64,000 nt of DNA, from contig NZ_VLLA01000006.1 in NCBI RefSeq assembly GCF_007830635.1, positions 161,102 through 225,101 on the forward strand, in the 5' to 3' direction. The position numbers and the translations under genes are program-made. This DNA is from Bradyrhizobium huanghuaihaiense (GTDB lineage: Bacteria > Pseudomonadota > Alphaproteobacteria > Rhizobiales > Xanthobacteraceae). Below, piece by piece: positions 8,508 through 17,684 of the stretch (within the stretch, counting starts at the first letter, position 1; every line of letters starts with the position of its first letter). The notes beneath the pieces were generated by a model, which made no database searches, was not told where the DNA came from, and saw only the letters and a list, made by a program, of their open reading frames with translations.

Positions 8508-8637
8508 GCGGTTGGTGAGTACGCGTTCTGCGCAGGTGGTTCTTGCGGTCACGATACGTTTCCTGGGGACAGAAACCTTGTCCGAAACTGTCTCGGCCTG
8601 AGATCCACCTCGCGACGTTCCCTCCAGGAGACGGATC

Positions 8638-9567
8638 ATGCTTCGCGTCGTCGTCCTGGGCGCAGGGGCCGGCGGCGGTGTGCCGCAATGGAATTGCGGT
8701 TGCGAGGGCTGCCGCGCGGCCCGCAGCTATGGACACGAGCTCCATCGAACCCAGGCCTCGGTTGCCTTCAGCGGCGATGGCGAGCACTGGTTCCTGATCA
8801 ACGCCTCGCCCGATCTTCGCCAGCAATTGAACGCCACGCCGCAGCTGCATCCCAAGGCGGGCGCGTTGCGCCATACGCCGGTTGCGGGCGTGATCCTGAC
8901 CAACGGCGAAGTCGATGCCGTGGCCGGCCTGCTGTCGATGCGCGAAGGTTCGCCCTTCACGGTCTATGCTCATGAGAAGGTGCTGGCGATCCTTGCCAGC
9001 AACAGCATCTTCAACGTGCTGAACGAGAAGAACGTCAAGCGCCAGCCGATCGGTGTCAGTGAGCCGTTCGAGCCGCGGCTGCCCGACGGCGCCCGCTCGG
9101 GGCTGGAGGTGCGGCCCTTTGCCGTGCCCGGCAAGTCGGCCTGGTACCTCGAAGGCAAGGCCCATCCGGGCGGCGAGACCGGCGACGGCGATACGCTGGG
9201 CCTCAAGATCACGGACAAGGCCACCGGCAAGTGCTTCTACTTCATCGCCGCCTGCGCCGAGGTCACCGACGCGCTGAAGGCCGAGATCGACGGCGCGGCG
9301 CTGGTGTTCTTCGACGGCACGGTCTGGCAGGATGACGAGATGATCAGGGCCGGGCTCGGCCACAAGACCGGCAAGAGCATGGGCCATGTCGCGATGTCCG
9401 GCGCCGACGGCGCGATCGCGCGGCTCGCCGATCTCGATATCGACAGGAAGATATTTCTGCATATCAATAACTCGAACCCGGCGCTGCTGCCAGGCTCAAG
9501 CGAGCGAAAAACGGTCGAACAAGCGGGCTGGCAGATACCTGGGGATGGAACGGAGATCGTGCTGTGA
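8638..9567 (+). CDS. pqqB: PQQ biosynthesis protein PqqB
   Basis: A 309-residue metallo-beta-lactamase-fold protein. It begins with the family hallmark VVLGAGAGGGVPQWNCGC, whose cysteines form a structural zinc site with CEGC. PqqB acts in the cytoplasm late in the pathway, as the hydroxylase that acts on the cross-linked Glu-Tyr dipeptide. It overlaps pqqC by four bases (GTGA), so the two are translationally coupled. Confidence 0.96.
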   Translation: MLRVVVLGAGAGGGVPQWNCGCEGCRAARSYGHELHRTQASVAFSGDGEHWFLINASPDLRQQLNATPQLHPKAGALRHTPVAGVILTNGEVDAVAGLLSMREGSPFTVYAHEKVLAILASNSIFNVLNEKNVKRQPIGVSEPFEPRLPDGARSGLEVRPFAVPGKSAWYLEGKAHPGGETGDGDTLGLKITDKATGKCFYFIAACAEVTDALKAEIDGAALVFFDGTVWQDDEMIRAGLGHKTGKSMGHVAMSGADGAIARLADLDIDRKIFLHINNSNPALLPGSSERKTVEQAGWQIPGDGTEIVL

Positions 9568-10343
9568 ATGCCGCGTCAATGACTGGAATGACCGCGCTCT
9601 CGATCGGCAAGGACATCAGGCTCACCAGCGCCGAGGAGCTCGAGGCGACGCTGCGCCACATCGGAGCTACGCGCTATCACAGCCTGCATCCGTTCCATAA
9701 GCTGCTGCACGGCGGCAAGCTGAACAAGGGCCAGGTGCAGGCCTGGGCGCTCAACCGCTACTATTACCAGAGCACGATCCCGATCAAGGACGCGGTGGTG
9801 ATCTCGCGCTTCCGCGACCGCGCCACGCGCGTGGAATGGCGCCACCGCATCGAGGACCATGACGGCGATGTCGGCTCCGAGGGCGGCATCGAGCGCTGGC
9901 TGAAGCTGACCGAAGGGCTCGGGCTCGACACGGCGTACGTGGAATCGACCGAAGGCATCTTGCCGGCGACGCGCTTCGCGGTGGAAGCCTACGTGCACTA
10001 CTGCCGCGAAAAAAGCCCGCTGGAGGCGATCGCCTCCTCGCTGACCGAGCTGTTCGCGCCGAACCTGCATGAAGAGCGCATCTCCGGCATGCTGGAGCAT
10101 TACGACTTCGTCAATCCCGATATCATGAGCTACTTCAAGCGCCGCCTGACGCAGGCGCCGCGCGATGCCAATTTCGCGCTCGACTACGTCAAGGCGCATG
10201 CCACGACGCCGGAGCAGCGCGCGCTTGTGTGCAACGCGCTGATCTTCAAGACCAACGTGCTGTGGGTGCAGTTAGATGCGCTCCAGCACGCCTATGTCGA
10301 AGGCAACATTCCGCCGGGCGCGTTCGTGCCCAAAGCGAGCTGA
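9564..10343 (+). CDS. pqqC: PQQ synthase PqqC
   Basis: A cofactor-free oxidase that carries out the last step, ring closure and eight-electron oxidation to PQQ. It is an all-helical protein of the heme-oxygenase-like fold. Conserved segments include HPFHKLLHGGKLNKGQVQAW near the N-terminus, NRYYYQSTIPIKDA, and HYDFVNPDIMSYF in the C-terminal half. The frame opens with GTG 9564 overlapping the pqqB stop (259 residues); an in-frame ATG at 9579 would also work and loses five residues. Confidence 0.96.
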   Translation: MNAASMTGMTALSIGKDIRLTSAEELEATLRHIGATRYHSLHPFHKLLHGGKLNKGQVQAWALNRYYYQSTIPIKDAVVISRFRDRATRVEWRHRIEDHDGDVGSEGGIERWLKLTEGLGLDTAYVESTEGILPATRFAVEAYVHYCREKSPLEAIASSLTELFAPNLHEERISGMLEHYDFVNPDIMSYFKRRLTQAPRDANFALDYVKAHATTPEQRALVCNALIFKTNVLWVQLDALQHAYVEGNIPPGAFVPKAS

Positions 10344-10354
10344 GGATTAGAGCG

Positions 10355-10666
10355 ATGGCCGGGCCGCGGAACATCAGCGTCAGCGAGGCAAGCCGCCCCG
10401 TGCTGCCGCGGCATGCCAAGCTGAAATATGACGAGACGCGACAAGTCTGGGTGATCCTAGCGCCGGAGCGGGTGCTGGCGCCGGACGAGATCGCAGTCGA
10501 GGTTCTGCAGCTCTGCAACGGCGAGCGCAATGTCGGCGACGTCGCCGATCAATTGGCCGCGAAATACGCCGCGCCGCGCGAGGCGATCCTGACCGACGTC
10601 ATCGCCATGCTGCAGGATCTCGCCGACAAGGGCTTCCTCACCGAGGCCCGGGAGAAGACGTCATGA
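10355..10666 (+). CDS. pqqD: PqqA-binding peptide chaperone PqqD
   Basis: A 103-residue RRE-type (RiPP recognition element) protein that binds PqqA and presents it to PqqE. The core PRHAKLKYDETRQVWVILAPERVL, then EIAVEVLQLCNGERNVGDV, is the winged-helix scaffold of the family. The start at 10355 is 11 bases after the pqqC stop. It overlaps pqqE by four bases (ATGA), matching the physical PqqD-PqqE complex. Confidence 0.95.
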   Translation: MAGPRNISVSEASRPVLPRHAKLKYDETRQVWVILAPERVLAPDEIAVEVLQLCNGERNVGDVADQLAAKYAAPREAILTDVIAMLQDLADKGFLTEAREKTS

Positions 10667-11856
10667 GCGATGTGCTCGGCAACATCCAGCCCGGGATGAG
10701 CGACAGCCTCGCGGTGCTGGAGAAACAGCGCTCGACGGCGGAGACTTTTGGGATTCCGCTCGCGGTGCTGCTGGAGATCACGCATCGCTGCCCGCTGCAA
10801 TGCCCCTACTGCTCCAACCCGGTCGAGCTCGATCGCTCTGGCAAGGAGCTGACCACCGATGAGTGGAAGAAGGTGCTGAGTGAGCTCGCCGAGATCGGCG
10901 TGCTGCAGGTGCATTTCTCCGGCGGCGAGCCGACGGCGCGGAAAGATCTCGTCGAGTTGGTGAAGCATGCGAGCGACGCCGGTCTCTACACCAATCTCAT
11001 CACCTCGGCCGTGCTGCTGACGCGCGAGAGGCTCAGCGAGCTCGCCGACGCCGGGCTCTGCCATGTCCAGATCTCTTTCCAGGGCGTCGAGGAAGGCCTC
11101 GCCGATCGCGTCGCCGGCTACAAAAACGGCCATCGCAAGAAGCTCGAAGTGGCGAAATGGACGCGCGAGCTCGACCTGCCGCTCACCGTGAACGCGGTGA
11201 TGCACCGGCAGAACCTGCATCAGCTCCCCGACATCATCCAGATGGCGATCGATCTCGATGCCGACCGGCTCGAGGTCGCCAATGTTCAGTATTACGGCTG
11301 GGCGCTGAAGAACCGCGCCGCCTTGATGCCCACCGTGGCGCAGCTCGATGAGTGCACCCGCCTCGTCGAGGAGGCGCGCGAGCAGCTCAAGGGCCGACTG
11401 ACCATCGACTACGTCGTGCCGGACTATTACGCGTTGCGGCCGAAGAAGTGCATGGGCGGCTGGGGCCGGCAGTTCTTCAACATCTCGCCCGCCGGCAAGG
11501 TGTTGCCCTGCCATGCCGCCGAGAGCATCACGGGGCTCGATTTCGAATCGGTGCGCTCCAACCATTCGATTGCCTGGATCTGGCAGAACTCCGAGGCCTT
11601 CAACCGCTATCGCGGCACCGGCTGGATGAAGGAGCCGTGCAAGTCTTGCGAATTCCGCGAGATCGATTTCGGCGGCTGCCGCTGCCAGGCCTTTGCGCTG
11701 ACGGGCGATGCCGCCAACACCGATCCGGCCTGCGCGCTGTCGCCGCTGCACGAGACCATCTTCAAGCAGGCCGAGCGCGAGGCCGAGGGCGAGACCAATC
11801 GCTTCCTCTACCGCAACTTCGCCGGCGGCACCCTGGAATCCGAGAATGACGCCTGA
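10663..11856 (+). CDS. pqqE: PqqA peptide cyclase PqqE (radical SAM)
   Basis: A radical-SAM enzyme of 397 residues that links Glu16 and Tyr20 of PqqA. The CxxxCxxC motif is HRCPLQCPYCS near residue 45, and FSGGEPTARKD is the SAM-binding GGE motif. The C-terminal SPASM domain supplies further cysteines for auxiliary iron-sulfur clusters: CHAAES, CKSCEF, GGCRCQAF and a last Cys near DPAC. It overlaps pqqD at its start and the hydrolase gene at its end, so the unit is tightly coupled. Confidence 0.96.
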   Translation: MSDVLGNIQPGMSDSLAVLEKQRSTAETFGIPLAVLLEITHRCPLQCPYCSNPVELDRSGKELTTDEWKKVLSELAEIGVLQVHFSGGEPTARKDLVELVKHASDAGLYTNLITSAVLLTRERLSELADAGLCHVQISFQGVEEGLADRVAGYKNGHRKKLEVAKWTRELDLPLTVNAVMHRQNLHQLPDIIQMAIDLDADRLEVANVQYYGWALKNRAALMPTVAQLDECTRLVEEAREQLKGRLTIDYVVPDYYALRPKKCMGGWGRQFFNISPAGKVLPCHAAESITGLDFESVRSNHSIAWIWQNSEAFNRYRGTGWMKEPCKSCEFREIDFGGCRCQAFALTGDAANTDPACALSPLHETIFKQAEREAEGETNRFLYRNFAGGTLESENDA

Positions 11857-12832
11857 CGCCGACGCAGGCACAGCGGTCAGGCGTGCCGATCCCTTTGCGC
11901 CGCTGACCTCCGACATGCTCGATGTCGGCGACGGCCATGAGCTCTATGTCGAGAGCGTCGGCCGCGCCGACGGTATCCCTGCGGTCTATCTGCATGGCGG
12001 GCCCGGCAGCGGCTGCCAGCCCGATCATCGCCGGCTGTTCGACCCCGACCGTTTCTGCGCCGTGCTGTTCGATCAGCGCGGCTGCGGCCGCAGCCGTCCC
12101 AAGGGATCGCGCGAGCACAACACCACGGCGCACCTGGTCGCGGACATGGAGAAGATCCGCGAGAAGTTCGGCTTCGACCGCTGGATGGTGGTCGGCGGCT
12201 CCTGGGGCGCGACGCTGGCGCTGGCGTATGCAGAGGCGCATCCCGAGCGCGTCTTAGGTCTCGCGCTCCGTGCAACCTTCCTCGGCACGCGGGCCGAAGT
12301 CGTGACGGCCTTCACGACGCGCCTGTCGCAATTCTATCCCGCGCTTTACGGGGACTTCCTCAGCGTGCTGCCACCCGAGGAGCGGGACCAGCCGGTCGAC
12401 GCCTGTTGGCGCCGCATCCTCGATGCCGACCCGGCCGTGCATGGCCCGGCGGCGAAGGCCTGGCACGACACCGAGCGCATCTTGTCCGAGCACAAGCCTG
12501 CAAAGACACGGCTCGACCTCGCCTCGCTGAACGTCTGGCGCACATTGCCGGCGACCCCGTTCATGGAAGCGCATTATTTCGTCAACGACAGCTTCATGAC
12601 CGAAGACCAGCTGCTGCAGAATGCGGGGATGCTCAAGGGCATTCCCGGCATCATCGTCCAGGGCCGCTACGACCTCTTGTGCCCGCCCGAGACATCGCAT
12701 GCGCTTGCAGGAGCCTGGCCTGGTTCCGAGATTCGCATCGTGGAAGAAGCCGGGCATTCGCTCTATGATGGCGGCGTGAGGGACGCGGTCATGAAGTCGA
12801 TCGCGGACCTTGCTTCGAAGGCCGCGCGCTGA
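11846..12832 (+). CDS. Prolyl-aminopeptidase-like alpha/beta hydrolase (S33)
   Basis: A 328-residue alpha/beta hydrolase. HGGPGSG (oxyanion region), DQRGCGRS, and the nucleophile elbow GGSWGATLALAYAEAHP are the prolyl iminopeptidase signature; Asp in QGRYDLLCP and His in EAGHSLYDGG complete the triad. There is no signal peptide. The start at 11846 overlaps the last 11 bases of pqqE, so it is the sixth gene of the pqq operon. PQQ maturation needs a peptidase to free the cross-linked Glu-Tyr; no pqqF or pqqG lies in the window, so this enzyme is a candidate for trimming (inference). A general housekeeping peptidase carried in the operon is the alternative. Confidence 0.88.
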   Translation: MTPDADAGTAVRRADPFAPLTSDMLDVGDGHELYVESVGRADGIPAVYLHGGPGSGCQPDHRRLFDPDRFCAVLFDQRGCGRSRPKGSREHNTTAHLVADMEKIREKFGFDRWMVVGGSWGATLALAYAEAHPERVLGLALRATFLGTRAEVVTAFTTRLSQFYPALYGDFLSVLPPEERDQPVDACWRRILDADPAVHGPAAKAWHDTERILSEHKPAKTRLDLASLNVWRTLPATPFMEAHYFVNDSFMTEDQLLQNAGMLKGIPGIIVQGRYDLLCPPETSHALAGAWPGSEIRIVEEAGHSLYDGGVRDAVMKSIADLASKAAR

Positions 12833-12857
12833 GGCGCAATAACAGGACCACAAGAAA

Positions 12858-13535
12858 ATGCCGCTCGCCGGGAAAGGCATGCTGCTGACGTCGATGAACA
12901 TCGACGCTTCAGATGAGGCCGAGTTCAATCGCTGGTACGATCGCGAGCATCTGGAAGAACGCGTCGCGATCGAGGGTTTCCTGGAAGCGCGGCGCTATGT
13001 CGCGCACGCCGCCAATCCCAAATATCTCTCCCTGTATTCGACTGCGACGCTCGACGTGCTCGACAGTCCGGCCTACCGGGCGCGGCTCGCCAACCAAACC
13101 GAATGGTCGCGGCAGAGCATGGCGCGTTTCAAGGACATGCTGCGCGTCGTCGCGCGCATCACCATCAGCAACGGCACGGGCCGCGGCGCAGCGCTCGGCA
13201 TGGTACGGCTGCGGCCGACGCCTGATAATGCTGGGGCATGGCGTGATGCACTGCAAGAAAAACTGACGCCAGGGGAGCGCGAGGGCATCATCTCGATGCA
13301 TCTGCTCGAGAGCGAGCCGGAATTGTCGGGCGCAACGGCGGACATTCCAGCGGTGCGCAACGAGGGCGCGCGCGACTGGTTCGTGCTGATCGACGGCACC
13401 CATGTCGGCGCAGTCTCGGCGGTCATCGCCGAGCGCTTCACCGGTCCCGCCGCATCACCCTTCCCGCTTCCGGTCTCGGTCGGCACCTACTGCCTGATGT
13501 GGGACCTCGCGAAGAGCGATATCGCGCGGAGCTAA
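12858..13535 (+). CDS. Dimeric alpha/beta-barrel domain protein, function unknown
   Basis: A 225-residue soluble protein with two repeats of a ferredoxin-like barrel. The first half contains FNRWYDREHLEERVAIEGF and a following ARRY, a motif shared by EthD/DUF4286-type proteins; the second half (from about residue 112) restarts with a similar strand pattern. It lies 25 bases after the hydrolase and is probably the last gene of the pqq transcript. No catalytic residues can be assigned. Confidence 0.65.
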   Translation: MPLAGKGMLLTSMNIDASDEAEFNRWYDREHLEERVAIEGFLEARRYVAHAANPKYLSLYSTATLDVLDSPAYRARLANQTEWSRQSMARFKDMLRVVARITISNGTGRGAALGMVRLRPTPDNAGAWRDALQEKLTPGEREGIISMHLLESEPELSGATADIPAVRNEGARDWFVLIDGTHVGAVSAVIAERFTGPAASPFPLPVSVGTYCLMWDLAKSDIARS

Positions 13536-13567
13536 CGTGGGCCTATTGCTGCGCTGCCCCGCCAAGC

Positions 13568-13655
13568 CGTCATTGCGAGCGCAGCGAAACAATCCAGACT
13601 TGCAGCCGCGGCGACACTCTGGATTGCTTCGTCGCAAGGGCTCCTCGCAATGACG
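13568..13655. repeat. REP-A palindromic repeat, copy 5
   Basis: A full copy 32 bases after the stop of the last gene in the extended pqq operon. As RNA it would give a strong 3' hairpin. Confidence 0.9.
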
Positions 13656-13757
13656 AGGATGGAGCGCATCGCAACATATTGCACCGCCGCATTGCTGCGC
13701 GCGGCGCGTTAATGCTGTGCACGCGCAGCTCCCATGAAAGGCGGTGATCACCCAAAT

Positions 13758-13786
13758 TTGCCGTTGTGCTTCGGAATGGTTCTAAT
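13758..13786 (+). promoter_or_regulatory. Sigma-70-type promoter with overlapping ICE-like palindrome
   Basis: TTGCCG at 13758 and TCTAAT at 13781 are separated by 17 bases and make a good housekeeping promoter for the oxidoreductase operon, with a leader of about 100 bases. The partly palindromic TTCGGAATGGTTCTAA (13770-13785) overlaps the -10 box and resembles the iron-control element bound by Irr in Bradyrhizobium (TTAGAA-N3-TTCTAA), with two mismatches in the left arm. The rest of 13656-13895 shows nothing else. Confidence 0.45.
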
Positions 13787-13895
13787 AAGCTAACCCAATG
13801 ACGTCATTCAGAAACCGGATCGAAGCGCGATAAAGCGCTCGCCAAGCTCAAGAAAAGGCCGCGGGGGTCTTTGAGCCTGCGCGGACAGGGTAGGA

Positions 13896-15695
13896 ATGAA
13901 ACCGACCGATATCGCGGCCCCCGACTACTTTCACAAAGTGGTCGATTGCCAGTGGGCCTGTCCTGCACACACCCCGGTTCCCGAATACATCCGACTGATC
14001 GCACAAGGCCGCTACAGCGACGCCTACATGATCAATTGGAAATCGAACGTGTTTCCCGGAATCCTGGGACGCACCTGCGATCGTCCGTGCGAGCCGGCGT
14101 GCCGCCGCGGACGCGTCGAGGACAATCCGGTCGCGATCTGCCGCCTCAAGCGCGTCGCCGCTGATTTCAAGGACGACATCAGGCAGCGCCTGCCGCGGCC
14201 TTCGCCGAGGAACGGCAAGCGCGTTGCCCTTGTCGGCGGCGGTCCGGCGTCGTTGTCCGTTGCACGCGATCTCGCGCCGCTCGGTTATCACTGCACCGTG
14301 TTCGACGCCGATCCCGAAGCCGGCGGCATGATGCGCTCGCAGATCCCGAAATTCCGCCTGCCCAATTCGGTGATCGACGAGGAGACCGGCTACATCCTGG
14401 GTCTCGGCGTCGACTTCAAGGGCGGCCATCGCATCGAGAGCATGAAGTCGCTTCTGGCGGAGAAGTTTGACGCGATCTTCGTCGGCTCCGGCGCGCCGCG
14501 CGGCCGCGAGCTCGACATTCCCGGCCGGAAAGAGGCCGCCGCCAATATCCATATCGGCATCGAATGGCTGGCCAACGTGTCGTTCGGCCATGTCGACAAG
14601 ATCGGCAAACGCGTCATCGTGCTCGGCGGCGGCAACACCGCGATGGATTGCTGCCGCACCGCGCGCCGGCTCGGCGGCGAGAAAGTCACGGTGGTCGTGC
14701 GTTCCGGCTTCGAGGAGATGAAGGCCTCGCCCTGGGAGAAGGAAGACGCGCTCCACGAGGACATCCCGATCCTCAACTACATGGTCCCGGTGGCTTTCAA
14801 GCACGTCGCCGGCAAGCTGATCGGCGTCACCTTCCAGCACGTCAAACCCGAATACGACGCCAAAGGCCGCCGCAATCTGGTGCCTTCGGGAGACCCCGAT
14901 CAGACCATTCCCTGCGATGACGTGCTGGTCGCGGTCGGGCAAGAGAACGCCTTCCCCTGGATCGAGCAGGATTGCGGCATCGAGTTCGACAAATGGCACA
15001 TGCCGAAGGTCGATCCGACGACGTTCGTCTCGACCAACCCGAAAGTCTTCTTCGGCGGCGACGCCGCGTTCGGGCCGAAGAACATCATCTGGGCGGTCGC
15101 GCATGGCCATGACGCCGCGCTGTCGATCCACAAGATGCTCTCGGGCGAAGACATCACCGAGCGCCCGCTGCCGGAGGTGCAAATCTCCTCGCAGAAGATG
15201 GGCATCCACGAATGGAGCTATGACAACGACATCTCCAACGACAAGCGCTTCAAGGTGCCGCATCGCGACAAGGTGATCGCGCTAAAGGACATCCGCGCCG
15301 AGGTCGAGCTTGGCTACGACGTCAAGCTCGCACTGGGCGAAGCCGAGCGCTGCCTGAACTGCGACGTCCAGACGGTGTTCTCGACCTCGCTCTGCATCGA
15401 GTGCGACGCCTGCGCCGACATCTGCCCGATGGACTGCATCACCTTCACCGACAATGGTGAGGAAGACGATCTGCGCCAGCGCCTGAAGGCGCCCTCGCCG
15501 CGCCCGGACCAGGACCTCTACGTCTCCAGCGACCTCAAGACCGGGCGCGTGATGGTGAAGGACGAAGATGTCTGCCTGCATTGCGGGCTGTGCGCCGAGC
15601 GCTGTCCCACCGGTGCCTGGGACATGCAGAAATATTTCATCGATATGACCCACGCAGGTTCGACATGTCCGACAAAAAGCCGATCAGCAGCGTAA
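13896..15695 (+). CDS. GltD-like NAD(P)H oxidoreductase with two ferredoxin clusters
   Basis: A 599-residue flavo-iron-sulfur protein. The N-terminal cysteine motifs (CQWACPAHTPVPEY, then CDRPCEPACRRG) and two dinucleotide folds (VALVGGGPASLSVARDL for FAD; VIVLGGGNTAMDCCRTA for NAD(P)H) are those of the glutamate synthase small subunit and its relatives. Unlike GltD it ends in a ferredoxin-like domain with two 4Fe-4S motifs, CIECDACADICPMDC and CLHCGLCAERCPTG. It overlaps korA by 31 bases. The likely role is electron transfer between KorAB and NAD(P)(H), either oxidising reduced ferredoxin centres or driving reductive carboxylation (inference). A GGTAGGA box supports the start. Confidence 0.85.
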   Translation: MKPTDIAAPDYFHKVVDCQWACPAHTPVPEYIRLIAQGRYSDAYMINWKSNVFPGILGRTCDRPCEPACRRGRVEDNPVAICRLKRVAADFKDDIRQRLPRPSPRNGKRVALVGGGPASLSVARDLAPLGYHCTVFDADPEAGGMMRSQIPKFRLPNSVIDEETGYILGLGVDFKGGHRIESMKSLLAEKFDAIFVGSGAPRGRELDIPGRKEAAANIHIGIEWLANVSFGHVDKIGKRVIVLGGGNTAMDCCRTARRLGGEKVTVVVRSGFEEMKASPWEKEDALHEDIPILNYMVPVAFKHVAGKLIGVTFQHVKPEYDAKGRRNLVPSGDPDQTIPCDDVLVAVGQENAFPWIEQDCGIEFDKWHMPKVDPTTFVSTNPKVFFGGDAAFGPKNIIWAVAHGHDAALSIHKMLSGEDITERPLPEVQISSQKMGIHEWSYDNDISNDKRFKVPHRDKVIALKDIRAEVELGYDVKLALGEAERCLNCDVQTVFSTSLCIECDACADICPMDCITFTDNGEEDDLRQRLKAPSPRPDQDLYVSSDLKTGRVMVKDEDVCLHCGLCAERCPTGAWDMQKYFIDMTHAGSTCPTKSRSAA

Positions 15696-17512
15696 ACGAC
15701 TTCGTCGTCCGTTTCGCCAACGTCAACGGCTCGGGCTCGGCCAGCGCCAACGAGATGTTCGCGCGTGCGATCCTGCGCCATGGCGTGCCGGTGTCCCCGC
15801 GCAACATCTTCCCATCCAACATCCAGGGCCTGCCGACCTGGTACGAGGTGCGGGTGACGGAAGACGGCCATCTCGGCGCCCGCGGCGGCGTCGACATGAT
15901 GGTGGCGATGAACCCGCAGACCTGGGACAAGGACGTCGCCGGCATCGAGCCCGGCGGCTATCTGTTCTACGATTCCACCAAGCCGATGCCGTCGACAAAA
16001 TTCCGCGACGACATCTCCGTGATCGGCGTACCGCTGACCGCGATCGCCAACTCGACCTATACCGATCCGCGTCAGCGCCAGCTGTTCAAGAACATCATCT
16101 ATCTGGGCGCGCTGTCGGCATTGCTCGACATGGACCCGAAGCTGATCGAGCATCTGATCGGCGAGCAGTACAAGGGCAAGGAGAAGCTGCTTTCCTCCAA
16201 CGTCCATGCGCTGCATCTCGGCCGCGACTGGGCGCTGCAGAATTTGAAATGCCCGATCGGGCTTCGCGTGAAGAAGTCCGACAAGGTCGGCGACCGCATC
16301 TTCATCGAGGGCAACAGCGCCGCCGCGCTCGGCGCCGTCTATGGCGGCGCCACCGTGTGCGCGTGGTATCCGATCACGCCGTCATCGTCGGTGGCGGAGG
16401 CCTTCACCGCCCACTGCAAGAAGTATCGCCACGACCCGGAGACCGGCAAGGCGAAATACGCGATCGTGCAGGGCGAGGACGAACTGGCCTCGATCGGTAT
16501 CGTCATCGGCGCGTCCTGGAACGGCGCCCGCGCCTTCACCGCGACCTCGGGCCCCGGCATCTCCCTGATGACGGAGTTCATCGGCCTCTCCTATTTCGCC
16601 GAGATTCCGGCGGTGATCATGAACATCCAGCGCGCCGGCCCCTCCACGGGCATGCCGACGCGCACCCAGCAATGCGACATCATCGCCTGCGCCTATGCCT
16701 CGCACGGCGACACCAAGCATGTGCTGCTGTTCCCGGAAGATCCGGCCGAAGCCTTCGAGTTCGCGGCTGCCGCCTTCGATCTCGCCGAGCGTCTCCAGAC
16801 CACGATCTTCCTGATGCTGGACCTCGACATCGGCATGAACCACCGGCTCTGCCGTCCGCTGAAGTGGGATGACGCGCGGCAATATGACCGCGGCAAGATC
16901 ATGACGGCGGAGATGCTGGAAGAAGGCCGCGACTTCGGCCGCTATCTCGACGTCGACGGCGACGGCATTCCCTATCGCACCTATCCCGGCACACATCCGA
17001 CCAAGGGCTCGTATTTCACTCGCGGCACCTCGCGCGACCGCTATGCGCGGTACTCGGAGGAAGGCACCGTCTATGCCGACAACATGCAGCGCCTGGTGCG
17101 CAAGTTCGAGACCGCACAGGACCTGGTGCCGCGGCCGCTGCAGGCCAATGCGGAACGGCCGACCAAATATGGCGTGATCTATTTCGGCTCGACCTCGCCG
17201 GCGATGGACGAGGCGATCGGCCTGCTGGAGGCGCGCGGCCATCAGCTCGATCGCCTGCGCATCCGCGCCTTCCCGTTCCATTCGAGCGTGGCGAGCTTCC
17301 TCGCCGAGCACGACTTCGTCTATGTCGTCGAGCAGAACCGCGACAGCCAGCTCCGTCAGCTCATCGTCAACGAGAACGGCATCGATCCGGTCCGGCTCGT
17401 TCCGATCGTGCATTACGACGGTTCACCGATTACCGCCCGCTACATCGCAAAAGCCATTGGCGACCACCAGGATCACCTCAAGGTGACCCCGCTCCGCAAG
17501 GCCGTGTCATGA
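15665..17512 (+). CDS. korA: 2-oxoacid:ferredoxin oxidoreductase, gamma/alpha subunit
   Basis: A 615-residue subunit. Residues about 1-190 are the gamma domain (VRFANVNGSGSASANEMFAR, with the LGARGG stretch). The alpha or pyrimidine-binding domain follows (NSAAALGAVYGGATVCAWYPITPSSS), then GEDELASIGIVIGASWNGAR and the C-terminal alpha-subunit domain. With KorB it oxidises a 2-oxoacid, most likely 2-oxoglutarate, to the acyl-CoA; substrate choice is by family resemblance only. The start MSDKKPIS at 15665 lies inside the end of the upstream gene, implying coupled translation. Korb is separated from it by a repeat (17532-17611). Confidence 0.88.
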   Translation: MSDKKPISSVNDFVVRFANVNGSGSASANEMFARAILRHGVPVSPRNIFPSNIQGLPTWYEVRVTEDGHLGARGGVDMMVAMNPQTWDKDVAGIEPGGYLFYDSTKPMPSTKFRDDISVIGVPLTAIANSTYTDPRQRQLFKNIIYLGALSALLDMDPKLIEHLIGEQYKGKEKLLSSNVHALHLGRDWALQNLKCPIGLRVKKSDKVGDRIFIEGNSAAALGAVYGGATVCAWYPITPSSSVAEAFTAHCKKYRHDPETGKAKYAIVQGEDELASIGIVIGASWNGARAFTATSGPGISLMTEFIGLSYFAEIPAVIMNIQRAGPSTGMPTRTQQCDIIACAYASHGDTKHVLLFPEDPAEAFEFAAAAFDLAERLQTTIFLMLDLDIGMNHRLCRPLKWDDARQYDRGKIMTAEMLEEGRDFGRYLDVDGDGIPYRTYPGTHPTKGSYFTRGTSRDRYARYSEEGTVYADNMQRLVRKFETAQDLVPRPLQANAERPTKYGVIYFGSTSPAMDEAIGLLEARGHQLDRLRIRAFPFHSSVASFLAEHDFVYVVEQNRDSQLRQLIVNENGIDPVRLVPIVHYDGSPITARYIAKAIGDHQDHLKVTPLRKAVS

Positions 17513-17531
17513 TGGCAAACTGCATCCACAT

Positions 17532-17611
17532 CGTCATTGCGAGCGCAGCGAAGCAATCCAGACTGCCTCCGTGGAAAGACTCTGGATTGCTTCGCTGCGC
17601 TCGCAATGACG
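17532..17611. repeat. REP-A palindromic repeat, copy 6, inside the kor operon
   Basis: A full copy fills the 172-base gap between korA and korB, whose products must be made in balance. A stable hairpin at this point would alter mRNA decay or readthrough between the two. Confidence 0.9.
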
Positions 17612-17684
17612 GAGTGCGGTTGCGACAGCCCGGCCGTGTGCAAAGAGACGTCGGATTGCGGCAAGGGAGCAGAGAGAAACGGTC

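Noticed and set aside
16382..17413. A 343-codon minus-strand frame within korA
   Set aside because: It is antisense to a conserved subunit gene, with no ribosome-binding site and no recognisable domain.
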